A stretch of DNA of 63,103 bases from a virus. The position numbers were made by a program, and so were the translations under genes. Numbering within the stretch: the stretch's first letter is position 1; each line of letters begins with the position of its first letter. The notes under the pieces are model-generated. The model ran no database searches, had not been told where the DNA came from, and saw nothing but the letters and a program-made list of their open reading frames with translations. Shown here piece by piece: positions 21,416-29,487 of this stretch. Where the stretch lies: IMG/VR virus record IMGVR_UViG_3300048833_000065, positions 1 through 63,103 of that record; one strand, written 5' to 3'.

Positions 21416-22408
21416 ATGACCAGCCTTCCCCTCACCTTCGGCGCAGAGCTTGAATGCTTCCTCCCGATTGGCATGACGCACCGCGCCGCTGCCGCACGGA
21501 TCGCCGCCGAGACCGGGATCGAATGCCACGCCGAAGGATATAACCACTACACTCGCCCGACTTGGAAGATCGTGACGGACGGCTCGCTGGGCAACTACCA
21601 GCGCGGCGCGGAGATCGTCAGCCCGATCCTTTCGGGCGAGGAAGGGATCGAAGCCCTCGCCAAGGTCTGCCGCGCGCTCACCGACATGGGCGCGAAGGTC
21701 AACAAGAACTGCGGCTTTCACGTCCACATCGGAATGCGCGGCGAGAGCCTCGACACTTGGAAGAACGTCATCCGCGCATACGCGGCCTTCGAAACGCAGA
21801 TCGACAACCTGATGCCGACGAGCCGCCGCGCCAATAACAACTGCTACTGCCGCAGCATCGCGCGGATCGATCACGCGGCCCTTGAGCGGGCGACTGACCT
21901 TTCCGGCGTAGACCGCGCGGTTGACCTTCGCGGCGCATACGACCGCCGCTATGCCAAGGTGAACCTCCAGAGCTACTACCGCCACGGCACCATCGAGTTC
22001 CGCCAGCACAGCGGCACGGTAGACGCCGACAAGGCGACCAACTGGGTCCGCTTCCTCCTCGCGATGGTAGAGGCCGCGCGCAAGGGCAAAAAGCCCGCAA
22101 CGACGGCGGCGGCAACCAGCGCCACGGTGACGGCGCGCCCCGGCAGCAAGACGGCTCTGGCCGGGTCGATGCTGACGAGGCCGAACGGCTGCACGCGGCA
22201 GGAGATACTCGCCGCGACAGGCTGGCCCACGGTTTCGGTCCAACAGGTCGCCCGCTCCTGCGGGCTGGCGATCAGCCAGCGCCGCGAAGGCCGGAACGTC
22301 CGCTACTTCGCGCAGGGCGACATGACCGCCTCGCTCGACGGCCTCTTCGCCCTGATCGAAGCGAACGACAACATCGCCCGCTTCTATACGGGCCACGCGC
22401 AGGGTTAA
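21416..22408 (+). CDS. amidoligase family protein (COOH-NH2 ligase)
   Basis: A 330-residue member of the glutamine-synthetase-fold amidoligase family, which forms amide or peptide bonds using ATP. Diagnostic motifs are FGAELECFLP near the N-terminus, GAEIVSPIL, NKNCGFHVHIGM (about 98-109) and HGTIEFRQHSGT (about 195-206), supplying the acidic and His/Arg metal-ATP ligands. The C-terminal ~100 residues, after an Ala/Thr linker, look like a winged helix (SMLTRPNGCTRQEILAATGW). A gamma-glutamylcyclotransferase-like gene follows two small genes downstream, a pairing known from phage amidoligase loci. The substrate is unknown. Confidence 0.88.
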   Translation: MTSLPLTFGAELECFLPIGMTHRAAAARIAAETGIECHAEGYNHYTRPTWKIVTDGSLGNYQRGAEIVSPILSGEEGIEALAKVCRALTDMGAKVNKNCGFHVHIGMRGESLDTWKNVIRAYAAFETQIDNLMPTSRRANNNCYCRSIARIDHAALERATDLSGVDRAVDLRGAYDRRYAKVNLQSYYRHGTIEFRQHSGTVDADKATNWVRFLLAMVEAARKGKKPATTAAATSATVTARPGSKTALAGSMLTRPNGCTRQEILAATGWPTVSVQQVARSCGLAISQRREGRNVRYFAQGDMTASLDGLFALIEANDNIARFYTGHAQG

Positions 22409-22460
22409 CACCGCGCGCGGCGCTCGCGGCTGACCGACCCTTATCAACACGCCAGAGAGC

Positions 22461-22482
22461 GCCGGGGCTTGACTGCCCCGGC
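22461..22482 (+). terminator. GC hairpin after amidoligase gene
   Basis: GCCGGGGC pairs with GCCCCGGC (8 bp, 6-nt loop), 52 nt after the stop. It is a possible terminator or attenuator; downstream bases are not T-rich. Confidence 0.45.
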
Positions 22483-22505
22483 CTCTATCCGAGAGAAAGG
22501 ATGGA

Positions 22506-22745
22506 ATGCGAATGTTCCTGACCAACGACGGCAAGGAGTTTGTGGCGCGCGATGAGGCTCACCTCGTCGCGTTGCTGCGCGCAGACAGTTTCACTCCATC
22601 TCCCACGCTCGCCGCTTTCATGCGTGACGTTGCCGAGCGCGCTCGTCTTCAAGACAGGCGCATCACGCTCCGCACCGATACGACGGAACACTTCGTCTCC
22701 GACATGATCGCGGCTGGTCTTCTCTCGGAGCGGCCCGTCAACTGA
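22506..22745 (+). CDS. hypothetical protein, 79 aa
   Basis: Starts MRMFLTNDGKEFVARDEAHL after an AGAAAGGA ribosome-binding site. One strand-turn-strand and two helices are likely. It sits within the amidoligase/GGCT cassette. No family was recognised. Confidence 0.6.
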   Translation: MRMFLTNDGKEFVARDEAHLVALLRADSFTPSPTLAAFMRDVAERARLQDRRITLRTDTTEHFVSDMIAAGLLSERPVN

Positions 22746-22797
22746 ACGGGCCAAATTCGACTTGCAGACGAGAAGATGCTGGCCCATGTCAGCGCCA

Positions 22798-22806
22798 CCA
22801 CGGAGA
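22798..22806 (+). promoter_or_regulatory. extended RBS motif CCACGGAG, copy 7
   Basis: CCACGGAGA ends 13 nt before the ATG at 22820. A second AAAGGAAA lies between, so the true Shine-Dalgarno may be the latter. Confidence 0.5.
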
Positions 22807-22819
22807 AAGGAAACTTGCC

Positions 22820-23056
22820 ATGAACACAGAACAGACCCTAGAGGCCAACGCCTCAAGCCTCACCGCTTGGCGGGAGGCGATGGGCTTCTCGCAGCGCGAA
22901 GCCGCAGTGGCCCTTGGCTGCTCACGCAACGCGCTCGCGGGATGGGAGAGCGGCGAAGCCCGCACGCCGAAATACATCGCGCTGGCCTGCGCTGCGCTCG
23001 CCTTGAACATCAAGGTAGAGGGCGGCGCTGACGCCGACGAAGACGAAGACCTCTGA
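22820..23056 (+). CDS. XRE-type HTH protein, 78 aa
   Basis: Residues about 12-55 (LTAWREAMGFSQREAAVALG, then CSRNALAGWESGEARTPKYI) form a classic XRE/Cro helix-turn-helix, followed by an acidic tail. It lies between the amidoligase and GGCT-like genes and probably regulates that cassette or a host target. Confidence 0.78.
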   Translation: MNTEQTLEANASSLTAWREAMGFSQREAAVALGCSRNALAGWESGEARTPKYIALACAALALNIKVEGGADADEDEDL

Positions 23057-23063
23057 CCACCGA

Positions 23064-23073
23064 CCACGGAGAC
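23064..23073 (+). promoter_or_regulatory. extended RBS motif CCACGGAG, copy 8
   Basis: CCACGGAGAC ends 6 nt before the ATG at 23080. Confidence 0.7.
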
Positions 23074-23079
23074 CCGCAC

Positions 23080-23634
23080 ATGACCGACAAGCTCTATCTC
23101 GCATATGGTTCTAACCTCTGCATCGAGCAGATGAAAATCCGCTGCCCTGCCGCCGAGCCGCTTGGCACGACCACGATCTTCAACAACCGCCTCGTCTTCC
23201 GGGGCGTCGCTGACATTGAGAAGGCCGATGGCTTCAAGGTTCCGGTCGGCGTCTGGCGCATCACCAAGGAGTGCGAGCGCGCCCTCGACGTCTATGAGGG
23301 CATCAAGAGCGGCCTCTATGTGAAGCGGAACTGCCGCCTGCGCGACGGCGCGGTCGCGATGTTCTACAAGATGAAGTCGACCGATATCCTGCCGCCGAGC
23401 GATTACTACCTCGACGTGATCAGGGAGGGATATGGCGACTTCGGCCTCGACCTCGCGGCCCTCAAGGAGGCGGTAAAGCATTCGAAGCAGCACCGCCGCG
23501 CCTCACGCGGCCTTCTGGAGCGGCAGGAGCGCCGCGACAGACGATGGCGCGAGCGGAAGCGCCGGGAGGAAGAGGAAGCCTTTCTCGCCGCCAACGACCT
23601 CCCCTATTGGACCGACCCCGCGCTCTACGCTTGA
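23080..23634 (+). CDS. gamma-glutamylcyclotransferase-like (GGCT/AIG2) protein
   Basis: A 184-residue protein. It starts with the GGCT fold signature LYLAYGSNL (5-13) and has ALDVYEGIKSGLYVKR, where Glu73 aligns with the catalytic glutamate of gamma-glutamylcyclotransferases. Its C-terminal ~50 residues are an Arg/Glu-rich helix (LLERQERRDRRWRERKRREE). GGCT folds cleave gamma-glutamyl amines by cyclisation, i.e. they undo isopeptide-type linkages that an amidoligase may make. The two genes are three apart in one cassette. Confidence 0.85.
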   Translation: MTDKLYLAYGSNLCIEQMKIRCPAAEPLGTTTIFNNRLVFRGVADIEKADGFKVPVGVWRITKECERALDVYEGIKSGLYVKRNCRLRDGAVAMFYKMKSTDILPPSDYYLDVIREGYGDFGLDLAALKEAVKHSKQHRRASRGLLERQERRDRRWRERKRREEEEAFLAANDLPYWTDPALYA

Positions 23635-23692
23635 CCGCAGAAGCTTGGCTCTGTATCGATCAGGGCCTCTAGGGATTAGACGTCAAACGACA

Positions 23693-23733
23693 AAGAGGCC
23701 CGCCACCGATGCTACTCGGTGCGCGGGCCTCTT
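23693..23733. terminator. bidirectional Rho-independent terminator
   Basis: An 11-bp arm (AAGAGGCCCGC / GCGGGCCTCTT) is extended by an inner CACCGA/TCGGTG stem and a 6-nt loop. The base of the stem supplies short A/T runs in both directions. It separates the converging rightward operon and the late leftward operon. Confidence 0.85.
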
Positions 23734-23772
23734 GCGCTCGACCTGCGGTTCCAGCCGCTGCCGCAGGGAGGT

Positions 23773-24249
23773 CTATGGCACTTCCAAACGAAACACAGCG
23801 TCAGGAATTGCGAAATCCTCATGAACGTAATCATGGCAATAGCGCGTCACATGAGAACGGTATTTATGCGGCCCGCTTGTGAGTGGCGGACGCCCCGGAT
23901 CAGATTGCTTTGGTATGGCCACTGAAATGGGTATTTCAACAATCTCCTCACTCGGCTTGGTGTACCCACCCGCAACGGTCGGCATTCTGATAGGCACTGT
24001 TCCGTCCGGCGCAACGATGAAACTGCGAACATCAGAAGGGCATTGCCTGTTGACGCGCGCCTTGTACACCATCTTGAGTGTTCCACCCGGATGAACAGTT
24101 GGCGTCGTCACGCCAACGCCATACCATTCAATCGGGTTGACAGTCCTTCCCCAAAACCGCTGACCACTCTCAATCGCTGGAAGGATCGTGGTCACAAAAA
24201 TCAGGGCGAGCATTGCCGGGATCAAGTGCTTGATAAGGAACTCTTTCAT
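23773..24249 (-). CDS. hypothetical exported or membrane-anchored protein, 158 aa
   Basis: MKEFLIKHLIPAMLALIFVT is a signal-anchor-like N-terminus; the remaining ~130 residues are beta-rich and hydrophilic with paired cysteines, suggesting a periplasmic domain. It is the last gene of the late operon and overlaps the upstream small membrane protein by 4 nt. A spanin-like or superinfection-related role is possible but nothing diagnostic is seen. An upstream ATG at 24273 is an alternative start. Confidence 0.6.
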   Translation of the reverse strand: MKEFLIKHLIPAMLALIFVTTILPAIESGQRFWGRTVNPIEWYGVGVTTPTVHPGGTLKMVYKARVNRQCPSDVRSFIVAPDGTVPIRMPTVAGGYTKPSEEIVEIPISVAIPKQSDPGRPPLTSGPHKYRSHVTRYCHDYVHEDFAIPDAVFRLEVP

Positions 24250-24479
24250 TGGCGTGAAATCCCCTTGACCCATGCTTCAATCGCGCCGCTCGCTGCGAAG
24301 TAGGCAGTTGCTATAACCGCCGTCCACATGATGAACCTCTTGATGATCTCACCAAGCTTGCCGAGGCTTTCCATTGCCTCCCAAAACTTGACCATCCTTT
24401 CGATTGTTTCGAAGTCGCCATGATCGTACATCTCCTTGATCTTCTTAACTCCGGGGTGGTCTTTGTGATCCTCAGTCAT
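24246..24479 (-). CDS. small membrane protein, 77 aa, holin-like
   Basis: A charged helical N-terminal half (MTEDHKDHPGVKKIKEMYDH) precedes one transmembrane helix (FIMWTAVIATAYFAASGAIE). Similar single-pass proteins near phage lysis and tail genes are often annotated as holin-like. It is not next to the endolysin here, so the call is weak. Confidence 0.5.
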   Translation of the reverse strand: MTEDHKDHPGVKKIKEMYDHGDFETIERMVKFWEAMESLGKLGEIIKRFIMWTAVIATAYFAASGAIEAWVKGISRQ

Positions 24480-24480
24480 T

Positions 24481-26892
24481 TCATATTCCCAAGTTAAGAG
24501 CATTGGCGGCGAAGGCACGACGGCGCGTGCTTGCGCGAGCCAAGACGATTGACCCGGCGCTGAGATGCGCAGATGCACCGCGCAGCGCGAAGGCTTCCGC
24601 CGTAAGGGACGACACCGCCGCCGCTGCCGCCGTCCGCATCCGCTCGCGCATGGCTTGGGCCGCAAGATCGGCGGTCGATGCAATGGCGGCATCTGCGGTC
24701 TTGAACTTCGACGCGGCAACGGTGACGGACGACGAGGCGGCGACCGAAGCGCCGCGATCCCTTGTGCGCCTCGCGCTCGCGGCGACCGTTGCATGAGCCT
24801 CAAGGCGAGCCGCGCCGATCTTGTCGTTTCCGCTCGCCGCGATGAGCGTGACAGTGGTGACGAGGCTTGCGCTTCTGGTTCGATTAGCGCCCGCCTGGGC
24901 GGCAAGAGAAGAAGAGATCGAAAGCGACGCCGAAGCGAACCGCTCGCGCCTTGCATCGGAGGAAAGGGCCGCGCTCGCTGCAAGCGATGCCGACACCTTG
25001 CGTTCGGCGGATGCCTCGCCGCTCGCGCTCGACGTTGCAACGAGAGAAGCCGCCACTTCCTTGACGCGGATCGCGGGCGAGGCAAGAGACGCCGACGCGG
25101 AGAGAACGGCGCGCCCGTCCTTGATGCCTTGAGCCGTGGCGGCAGTCGAAGCGGAGGCTGCAAGCGAGGCGGTGCGCTCGCGCGTCCTTGTTGCCGCCGC
25201 CGCTATGACGACTTGCGAATAGAGAGCGGCGCTCCGCTCGCGCAATGCGAAAGGCTCTTCTGCTTCCGCAACGATTTCCGCAAAGGCATTAAGCGAGGCA
25301 TGAGCAAGGCGGATCGGGTTCGGCGTCGCGGCAAGCGACGAAGCGGCAACAAGGCTTGCCCCGCGCTCATGCACGGTGCCGCTTTCGATCTCGGCGCTGG
25401 CAACGATGGCCGAGGATGCTGCAAGGCTTGCAGTGTTTCCGCGCGTGACCGAGTAGGAACAGGCGAGCGAGGACGATGCAGAGAGCGCCGCCGTGCGATC
25501 ACGAATGCGTGCGGCAGAGGCCGCGACCGCGCCCGTTGCGGAGAGCGATGCGGTGCGAGGCCGGGACGCGCCAGCGAGCGCGGAGAGCGCCGCAGAGACG
25601 GCGAGAGCTGCCTGACGCCCGCGAAGCCTTGTGGCGCTCGCAGCAACCGATCCGCTGGCGGCGATGGATGCCGTGGCACCGCGCGTGACGATCCATGATG
25701 CGGAAACGAGCGAGGTCGCAGAGAGCAGGACTGAGCGGAAGCGAAGACCGCCGCCAACGGTGAGCGATGAGCCAGCGCCAGCAAGGATCGCGGAGCGGGA
25801 GCGGATCGCACCGCGTGCCGAAGTCAGCGTTGCGGATGCCGCGAGGACCGCACCGCGATTGCCGATGCGCTGCGCGGTCGCGCTGATCGTTGCGCTTGCT
25901 GCGAGGACTGCCGTCCTGTTTCGCGTGCGCGTTGCCGATGCGCTGACCGCACCCGTTGCGGTGAGTGCCGCCGATGCCTCGCGCGTTTCCGGTCGCGGGA
26001 GTGTCCCGCGCCACGGCACATGAGGCCACGCGATGTTCGTCCAGACGGAAGGCCGGAAGGCATTCGCGTCGATGGCCGACGACGCCGGGAGAGAAGCCGA
26101 CCGCTCCTGCGGAGGCACGCCGGAAACAAAGGTTCCGGTCGCCTCAAGTGTTGCGCTCGCGGAGAGCGTTGCGGAGCGAACGCGCGCCACGCTTGGCTCG
26201 GCTGCAATGGTCGCAGCGCCAGAAATCGCGGCGGAAGCGTTCCGCACGACCGCCGCCTGTTCGAAGACGATCCACGCCAGCGCGCCGTCTTCGCCGTTGG
26301 AACCGCCTGTGCAAGTGACGGCGGTCGCGGTGAGCGCGGTGGCGCGCGTTGCCGTCGTATGGCGGAAGGTGCCAGCGTCAACGTCGAGGTCTTCGGTCGC
26401 GTTGGCCCATGTCTTCGCGTTGGTGTCGGTCGCGCCAGCGGCGACCGCGATGAACACGCCGCCTTCGGGAATGTCGATGTTCCCGGTCGTGAGGCGATCC
26501 GTGGCGTCCATGTCGGTCGAGCCGTCAACGCCGCTCGACAGGAACACTCCTTCGAGGACGCGATAGACCGAGATGTGGTTCGCCGTGGCGGCGGGCGACG
26601 CGCCGAATGTGACCTTGAAGGTCGCTGTCGTTCCGGTCGGAACATCGAGGTAGAAGATGCGCGCATAGACCGCGCCGAAATTGCCCGTCTCCGTGATGGC
26701 GTTCATCGTCGTGTCGCCATCGCCGAAGTCGATGGTCGCGGAGTTGGGCGAGGCGCTGGCAAGTTCCGCGCCGACGACAAGGACAACTGTGCGGTAAGGA
26801 TCAGCCGCGCCGATGGAGACGCCGCTATAGGTGGCGACGTTGCTTGAGGCTGCTACGCCAGCGGGGTTTGCTGTCCTTGTGACCGATGCCAT
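24481..26892 (-). CDS. large repeat-containing tail protein, 803 aa
   Basis: Residues 1-215 form a beta-rich globular N-terminus (VTRTANPAGVAASS, then FGDGDTTMNAITETGN). The rest is about 27 tandem units of roughly 21 residues with the pattern R-x-R-x-A-x-L-x-A-S-x-x-L-x-A-x-A, rich in Ala and Ser with regularly spaced Arg. Such regularity suggests an elongated solenoid or fibre shaft on the virion. It is followed by small membrane proteins and preceded by an HNH gene and terminator, so it is a distal accessory gene. Biochemical role unknown. Confidence 0.7.
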   Translation of the reverse strand: MASVTRTANPAGVAASSNVATYSGVSIGAADPYRTVVLVVGAELASASPNSATIDFGDGDTTMNAITETGNFGAVYARIFYLDVPTGTTATFKVTFGASPAATANHISVYRVLEGVFLSSGVDGSTDMDATDRLTTGNIDIPEGGVFIAVAAGATDTNAKTWANATEDLDVDAGTFRHTTATRATALTATAVTCTGGSNGEDGALAWIVFEQAAVVRNASAAISGAATIAAEPSVARVRSATLSASATLEATGTFVSGVPPQERSASLPASSAIDANAFRPSVWTNIAWPHVPWRGTLPRPETREASAALTATGAVSASATRTRNRTAVLAASATISATAQRIGNRGAVLAASATLTSARGAIRSRSAILAGAGSSLTVGGGLRFRSVLLSATSLVSASWIVTRGATASIAASGSVAASATRLRGRQAALAVSAALSALAGASRPRTASLSATGAVAASAARIRDRTAALSASSSLACSYSVTRGNTASLAASSAIVASAEIESGTVHERGASLVAASSLAATPNPIRLAHASLNAFAEIVAEAEEPFALRERSAALYSQVVIAAAATRTRERTASLAASASTAATAQGIKDGRAVLSASASLASPAIRVKEVAASLVATSSASGEASAERKVSASLAASAALSSDARRERFASASLSISSSLAAQAGANRTRSASLVTTVTLIAASGNDKIGAARLEAHATVAASARRTRDRGASVAASSSVTVAASKFKTADAAIASTADLAAQAMRERMRTAAAAAVSSLTAEAFALRGASAHLSAGSIVLARASTRRRAFAANALNLGI
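24490..26250 (-). repeat. ~27 tandem 63-nt coding repeats
   Basis: The repeat block of the 803-aa protein. Units are about 63 nt, diverged from each other but with period and the Arg/Ala/Leu pattern kept throughout. A small gap near 26000 (VWTNIAWPHVPWRG) breaks the series once. Confidence 0.65.
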
Positions 26893-26930
26893 CTGTCAGT
26901 GCGCCCCTATGGCGTAAGGTGAAAGGAAAA

Positions 26931-26952
26931 GGCCCGCGCGTGGACGCGGGCC
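26931..26952 (-). terminator. Rho-independent terminator downstream of HNH gene
   Basis: On minus, GGCCCGCG pairs with CGCGGGCC around a 6-nt loop and is followed by TTTTCCTTTC. It lies between the HNH gene stop (26959) and the 803-aa gene start (26892), so it would reduce read-through into the last tail genes. Confidence 0.7.
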
Positions 26953-26958
26953 ACGTCA

Positions 26959-27756
26959 TCAATCGATGGATGCTGGACGAATGTTGCGCGATCCGCACGC
27001 CGCGCACTCATAGGCGATGTGCTTGCCGTGTTTTCCGAAGCGGAGTTGCAGATTGCTCACTTTGTTATTCTCTTTGTTGCCATCGATATGATGGACGGTT
27101 TCATGTTGAAGCAGCGGGCGACCGAGTTCGTGCGCCATGACAAGGCGGTGTTCTTGAACGTAGCCCACGCTATTCATCATTGCCGCGCCGATGGCATCTC
27201 CAGATTGAGGCATGACCATCACATAGCCACCAGCCTTTGTCTTGCCACCCTTCCACATTCCGTGTTGTTCTCGACGCGGCATCCTGCTGTCTGACGACAC
27301 TCCAAGCCTGCGAAGCGTGCGACCGATAATTGGCTGGCTCACCCCTAACTCGTCGGCAATAGCCTGTTGAGACTTGCCCGCTTCTCGCAGAGCAATGATC
27401 TTTGCGCAGTCGCTATTGTCGAAGCGGTGCAATCCGCCCGGTCGCAGTTCGCGCCCCGCAGCCTTGAGAGCAGCCGCCGCAGTTGCAACAGTGCAGTCAA
27501 GCCTTGCGGCTATCTCTGTTGCCGTGCTTCCGTTGTCGAAGAGCCTAAGAGCAAGCTCAAGGTTTTTTCCAGAAACCTTTCGCTTAAACTCCTGACCCCT
27601 CTCCCTGCCACGAGACTTTACGTCGTTGCGCCTGAGAATGTCATAGATGAGGCCATTACTATAACCTATCTCGCGGGCGATGGTGTTAGCTCCAATGCCC
27701 GCGAGATACATCTTGATGACCTTTTTTTCTACTGTCCGGTTAACCTTGTTTGGCAT
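26959..27756 (-). CDS. HNH homing endonuclease with repeated HTH modules
   Basis: A 265-residue protein. The N-terminal 160 residues hold several HTH-like units (GIGANTIAREIGYSNGLIYD, GSTATEIAARLDCTVATAAA, GKSQQAIADELGVSQPIIG) that would give sequence recognition. The HNH nuclease follows with ETVHHIDGNKENNKVSNLQL (about 218-237), and the protein ends with a CAACGS zinc knuckle. Lower GC than its neighbours and its isolated position between tail genes mark it as a mobile intron-less homing gene. The start at 27756 has an AGGAGG ribosome-binding site. Confidence 0.88.
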   Translation of the reverse strand: MPNKVNRTVEKKVIKMYLAGIGANTIAREIGYSNGLIYDILRRNDVKSRGRERGQEFKRKVSGKNLELALRLFDNGSTATEIAARLDCTVATAAAALKAAGRELRPGGLHRFDNSDCAKIIALREAGKSQQAIADELGVSQPIIGRTLRRLGVSSDSRMPRREQHGMWKGGKTKAGGYVMVMPQSGDAIGAAMMNSVGYVQEHRLVMAHELGRPLLQHETVHHIDGNKENNKVSNLQLRFGKHGKHIAYECAACGSRNIRPASID

Positions 27757-27842
27757 GAAACCAACCTCCTGTGATTTGGCTGGAAGCATACCAATGCGAT
27801 TAGGCGGTTTGCAATAGTATAAAAAACGCGTCTGCTATAGCC

Positions 27843-28232
27843 TTAATCCACCGAGATATCGAGACTTCCAGCCGCGAGCTTGAGGCTGTCGTTCACGTTG
27901 ATCGTGACCGGAGACGAGAGCGCACCCTTCGCGAGGCAGTTGCCAGCCGATACGGTATCCCACACAGAGACGTGCGTGACGTTGCCCCAATTCGATCCGG
28001 TGTTCGGGCCGAAGGTCACGTCGCTGTCGTTGTCGACCAGACCGTTCGTGTCTTCGGTGAAGGTCGCGGCTTGCCGCGCGTAGCCGTTGCCGGAAAGCTC
28101 TGCGGTCGCACCCGTCTCGCCGGGATCGGCGGTGTGCAGCGCGACGAACCACGTTGTCGGGCGCGTGACGGATGCGTTCGTCATCAGCCACTTGATGACT
28201 TGGCTTTCGGCGTAGTTGGACAATGCAGTCAT
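27843..28232 (-). CDS. phage tail accessory protein, 129 aa
   Basis: Starts MTALSNYAESQVIKWLMTNA and continues RPTTWFVALHTADPGETG, a pattern common in small tail-fibre-type proteins of many phages; the rest is beta-rich with Asn/Thr. It lies in a cluster of virion accessory genes. Host adsorption or tail-tip decoration is inferred. Confidence 0.72.
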   Translation of the reverse strand: MTALSNYAESQVIKWLMTNASVTRPTTWFVALHTADPGETGATAELSGNGYARQAATFTEDTNGLVDNDSDVTFGPNTGSNWGNVTHVSVWDTVSAGNCLAKGALSSPVTINVNDSLKLAAGSLDISVD

Positions 28233-28247
28233 TTCGCTTGCTCCTTG

Positions 28248-28727
28248 TTAGCGATAATCGAAGCCGACCGGATCGCCATAGATGGTCGCGCCAGCGTCGG
28301 AGGTGGAAAGAATGATGCGGTCGCGCGCACCAGCGCCTCGCGTGATTTCCGGCGCGCTGCCGGACTGCCAGATTGCTCCGTTCGGCCACGCGAGAATGCC
28401 GAAGTCGCCACTATTCAAAATTTCGAGAGTGAGCCGCGCGATGCGATTGACGGCGGGCCACCCGGTGACGGTGAAGGAAGTCACGTCGCCAGCGATAGTG
28501 AGGCGCACATGCTTTCCGAGCGCGTAGTCGATCACGACCTCGCCGCTGGCGCTGATATCTTGGATCGGCTCAAGCCACGGATCGGGACCAGGCGCGCCGA
28601 CAGGGCCGGGCGATGAGACGAGTGCCACCGTTGCCGATGGCGAGACGAGCGAGAGCGTGACGGGCGCGCTCGACTTGACCGCGACCTGAATGGGAACGGT
28701 CCTTGAGACGACTGCGATCTCGCTCAT
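28248..28727 (-). CDS. tail/fibre-like protein with short collagen-like segment, 159 aa
   Basis: A beta-rich protein. A short GPVGAPGPDP collagen-like linker (about 40-50) joins an N-terminal domain to a C-terminal beta domain (VTSFTVTGWPAVNRIARLTL, then GILAWPNGAIWQSG). Phage proteins with this C-terminal motif are structural tail components. The start overlaps the upstream gene stop. Confidence 0.7.
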   Translation of the reverse strand: MSEIAVVSRTVPIQVAVKSSAPVTLSLVSPSATVALVSSPGPVGAPGPDPWLEPIQDISASGEVVIDYALGKHVRLTIAGDVTSFTVTGWPAVNRIARLTLEILNSGDFGILAWPNGAIWQSGSAPEITRGAGARDRIILSTSDAGATIYGDPVGFDYR

Positions 28728-29071
28728 CAGGGAAGCCCGCGCGTGACCGGAAGGACGACGGGAACGGTGAGGATGAAACCAAGATAGGCATCGGGATCAA
28801 CGTCGGTGCGAACGAAATCCATCACGACCGTTCCCGGTGTCCAATCCGCCGATGCGCTGCCGGGAATGGAAATGTCGATATGGCTGTCATCGACGCGAAC
28901 GATTTCAGCCGCCGTCGTGAGCGTGATCAGGATCGCTCCGTCACCCACCTTGCGGCGCACATGGCCTGTGATCGTGACGCCAGCCGGAAAGGCGGCGGTG
29001 TCCGCTTCGATGCGGAGCGACCAGTTATATCCCGCCACGATGGCGGGACCGGATTGAACGTCGGTGGTCAT
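28727..29071 (-). CDS. beta-rich tail accessory protein, 114 aa
   Basis: Starts MTTDVQSGPAIVAGYNWSLR, followed by alternating strands typical of an immunoglobulin-like or BppU-type domain (AGVTITGHVRRK, ILITLTTAAEIVRVDDSH). It overlaps the holin-like gene by 4 nt and the next fibre gene by 1 nt. A virion surface role is inferred. Confidence 0.62.
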   Translation of the reverse strand: MTTDVQSGPAIVAGYNWSLRIEADTAAFPAGVTITGHVRRKVGDGAILITLTTAAEIVRVDDSHIDISIPGSASADWTPGTVVMDFVRTDVDPDAYLGFILTVPVVLPVTRGLP

Positions 29072-29487
29072 TTCGGTGCGCTGCTCCCTCGAAAGACAAA
29101 CGCGCCACCGCCGAGGCAGAGCGCGAGAATTGCATAGGCCCAATCGACCGTGGCTCCTGCGGAAGGCCACGCCTGTCCGGTGATGAGAAGGAACGCGCTC
29201 GCGCCCCATTGGTAGAAAACAAGGACCGCAAGTTGAGTTATAATCACAGCCACATATGCTCGCTGCAATATTGGAGAAGACCTGACGGAGAGCTGGAACT
29301 CAGTATATTGTTTTGCCGCAACATCAGCCCACGCCTTCTCCGTCTCCTTCACTGTATCCTGTACAGCAATCTCGACGCGAGACTTGAACTCTGCCTCCGA
29401 AATTTCTTTCTTGAGATAAAGTTCAAAGATGCCAGACACCTTATCAAGTACTTTGCCAGTGAGAAGGTTCAGGATCGTTCCGATCAT
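29068..29487 (-). CDS. putative holin, two-to-three-helix membrane protein, 139 aa
   Basis: The N-terminal half is a helical, charged region (GIFELYLKKEISEAEFKSRV) and the C-terminal half holds two hydrophobic segments (AYVAVIITQLAVLVFYQ and AYAILALCLGGGAFVF). This arrangement matches the 3TM holin-type proteins annotated in proteobacterial phages. Proximity to the endolysin and a second small membrane protein supports a lysis role. A GIY-YIG gene is inserted directly upstream. Confidence 0.68.
   Translation of the reverse strand: MIGTILNLLTGKVLDKVSGIFELYLKKEISEAEFKSRVEIAVQDTVKETEKAWADVAAKQYTEFQLSVRSSPILQRAYVAVIITQLAVLVFYQWGASAFLLITGQAWPSAGATVDWAYAILALCLGGGAFVFRGSSAPK

Noticed and set aside
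23634-23772. A tRNA or small RNA in the gap before the late operon
   Set aside because: The strong fold is a simple two-stem terminator hairpin; no cloverleaf or anticodon arm can be drawn.
24490-26250. The 63-nt tandem repeats as a CRISPR-like array
   Set aside because: Units are in frame, diverged, lack identical repeat/unique spacer alternation and encode a continuous protein.
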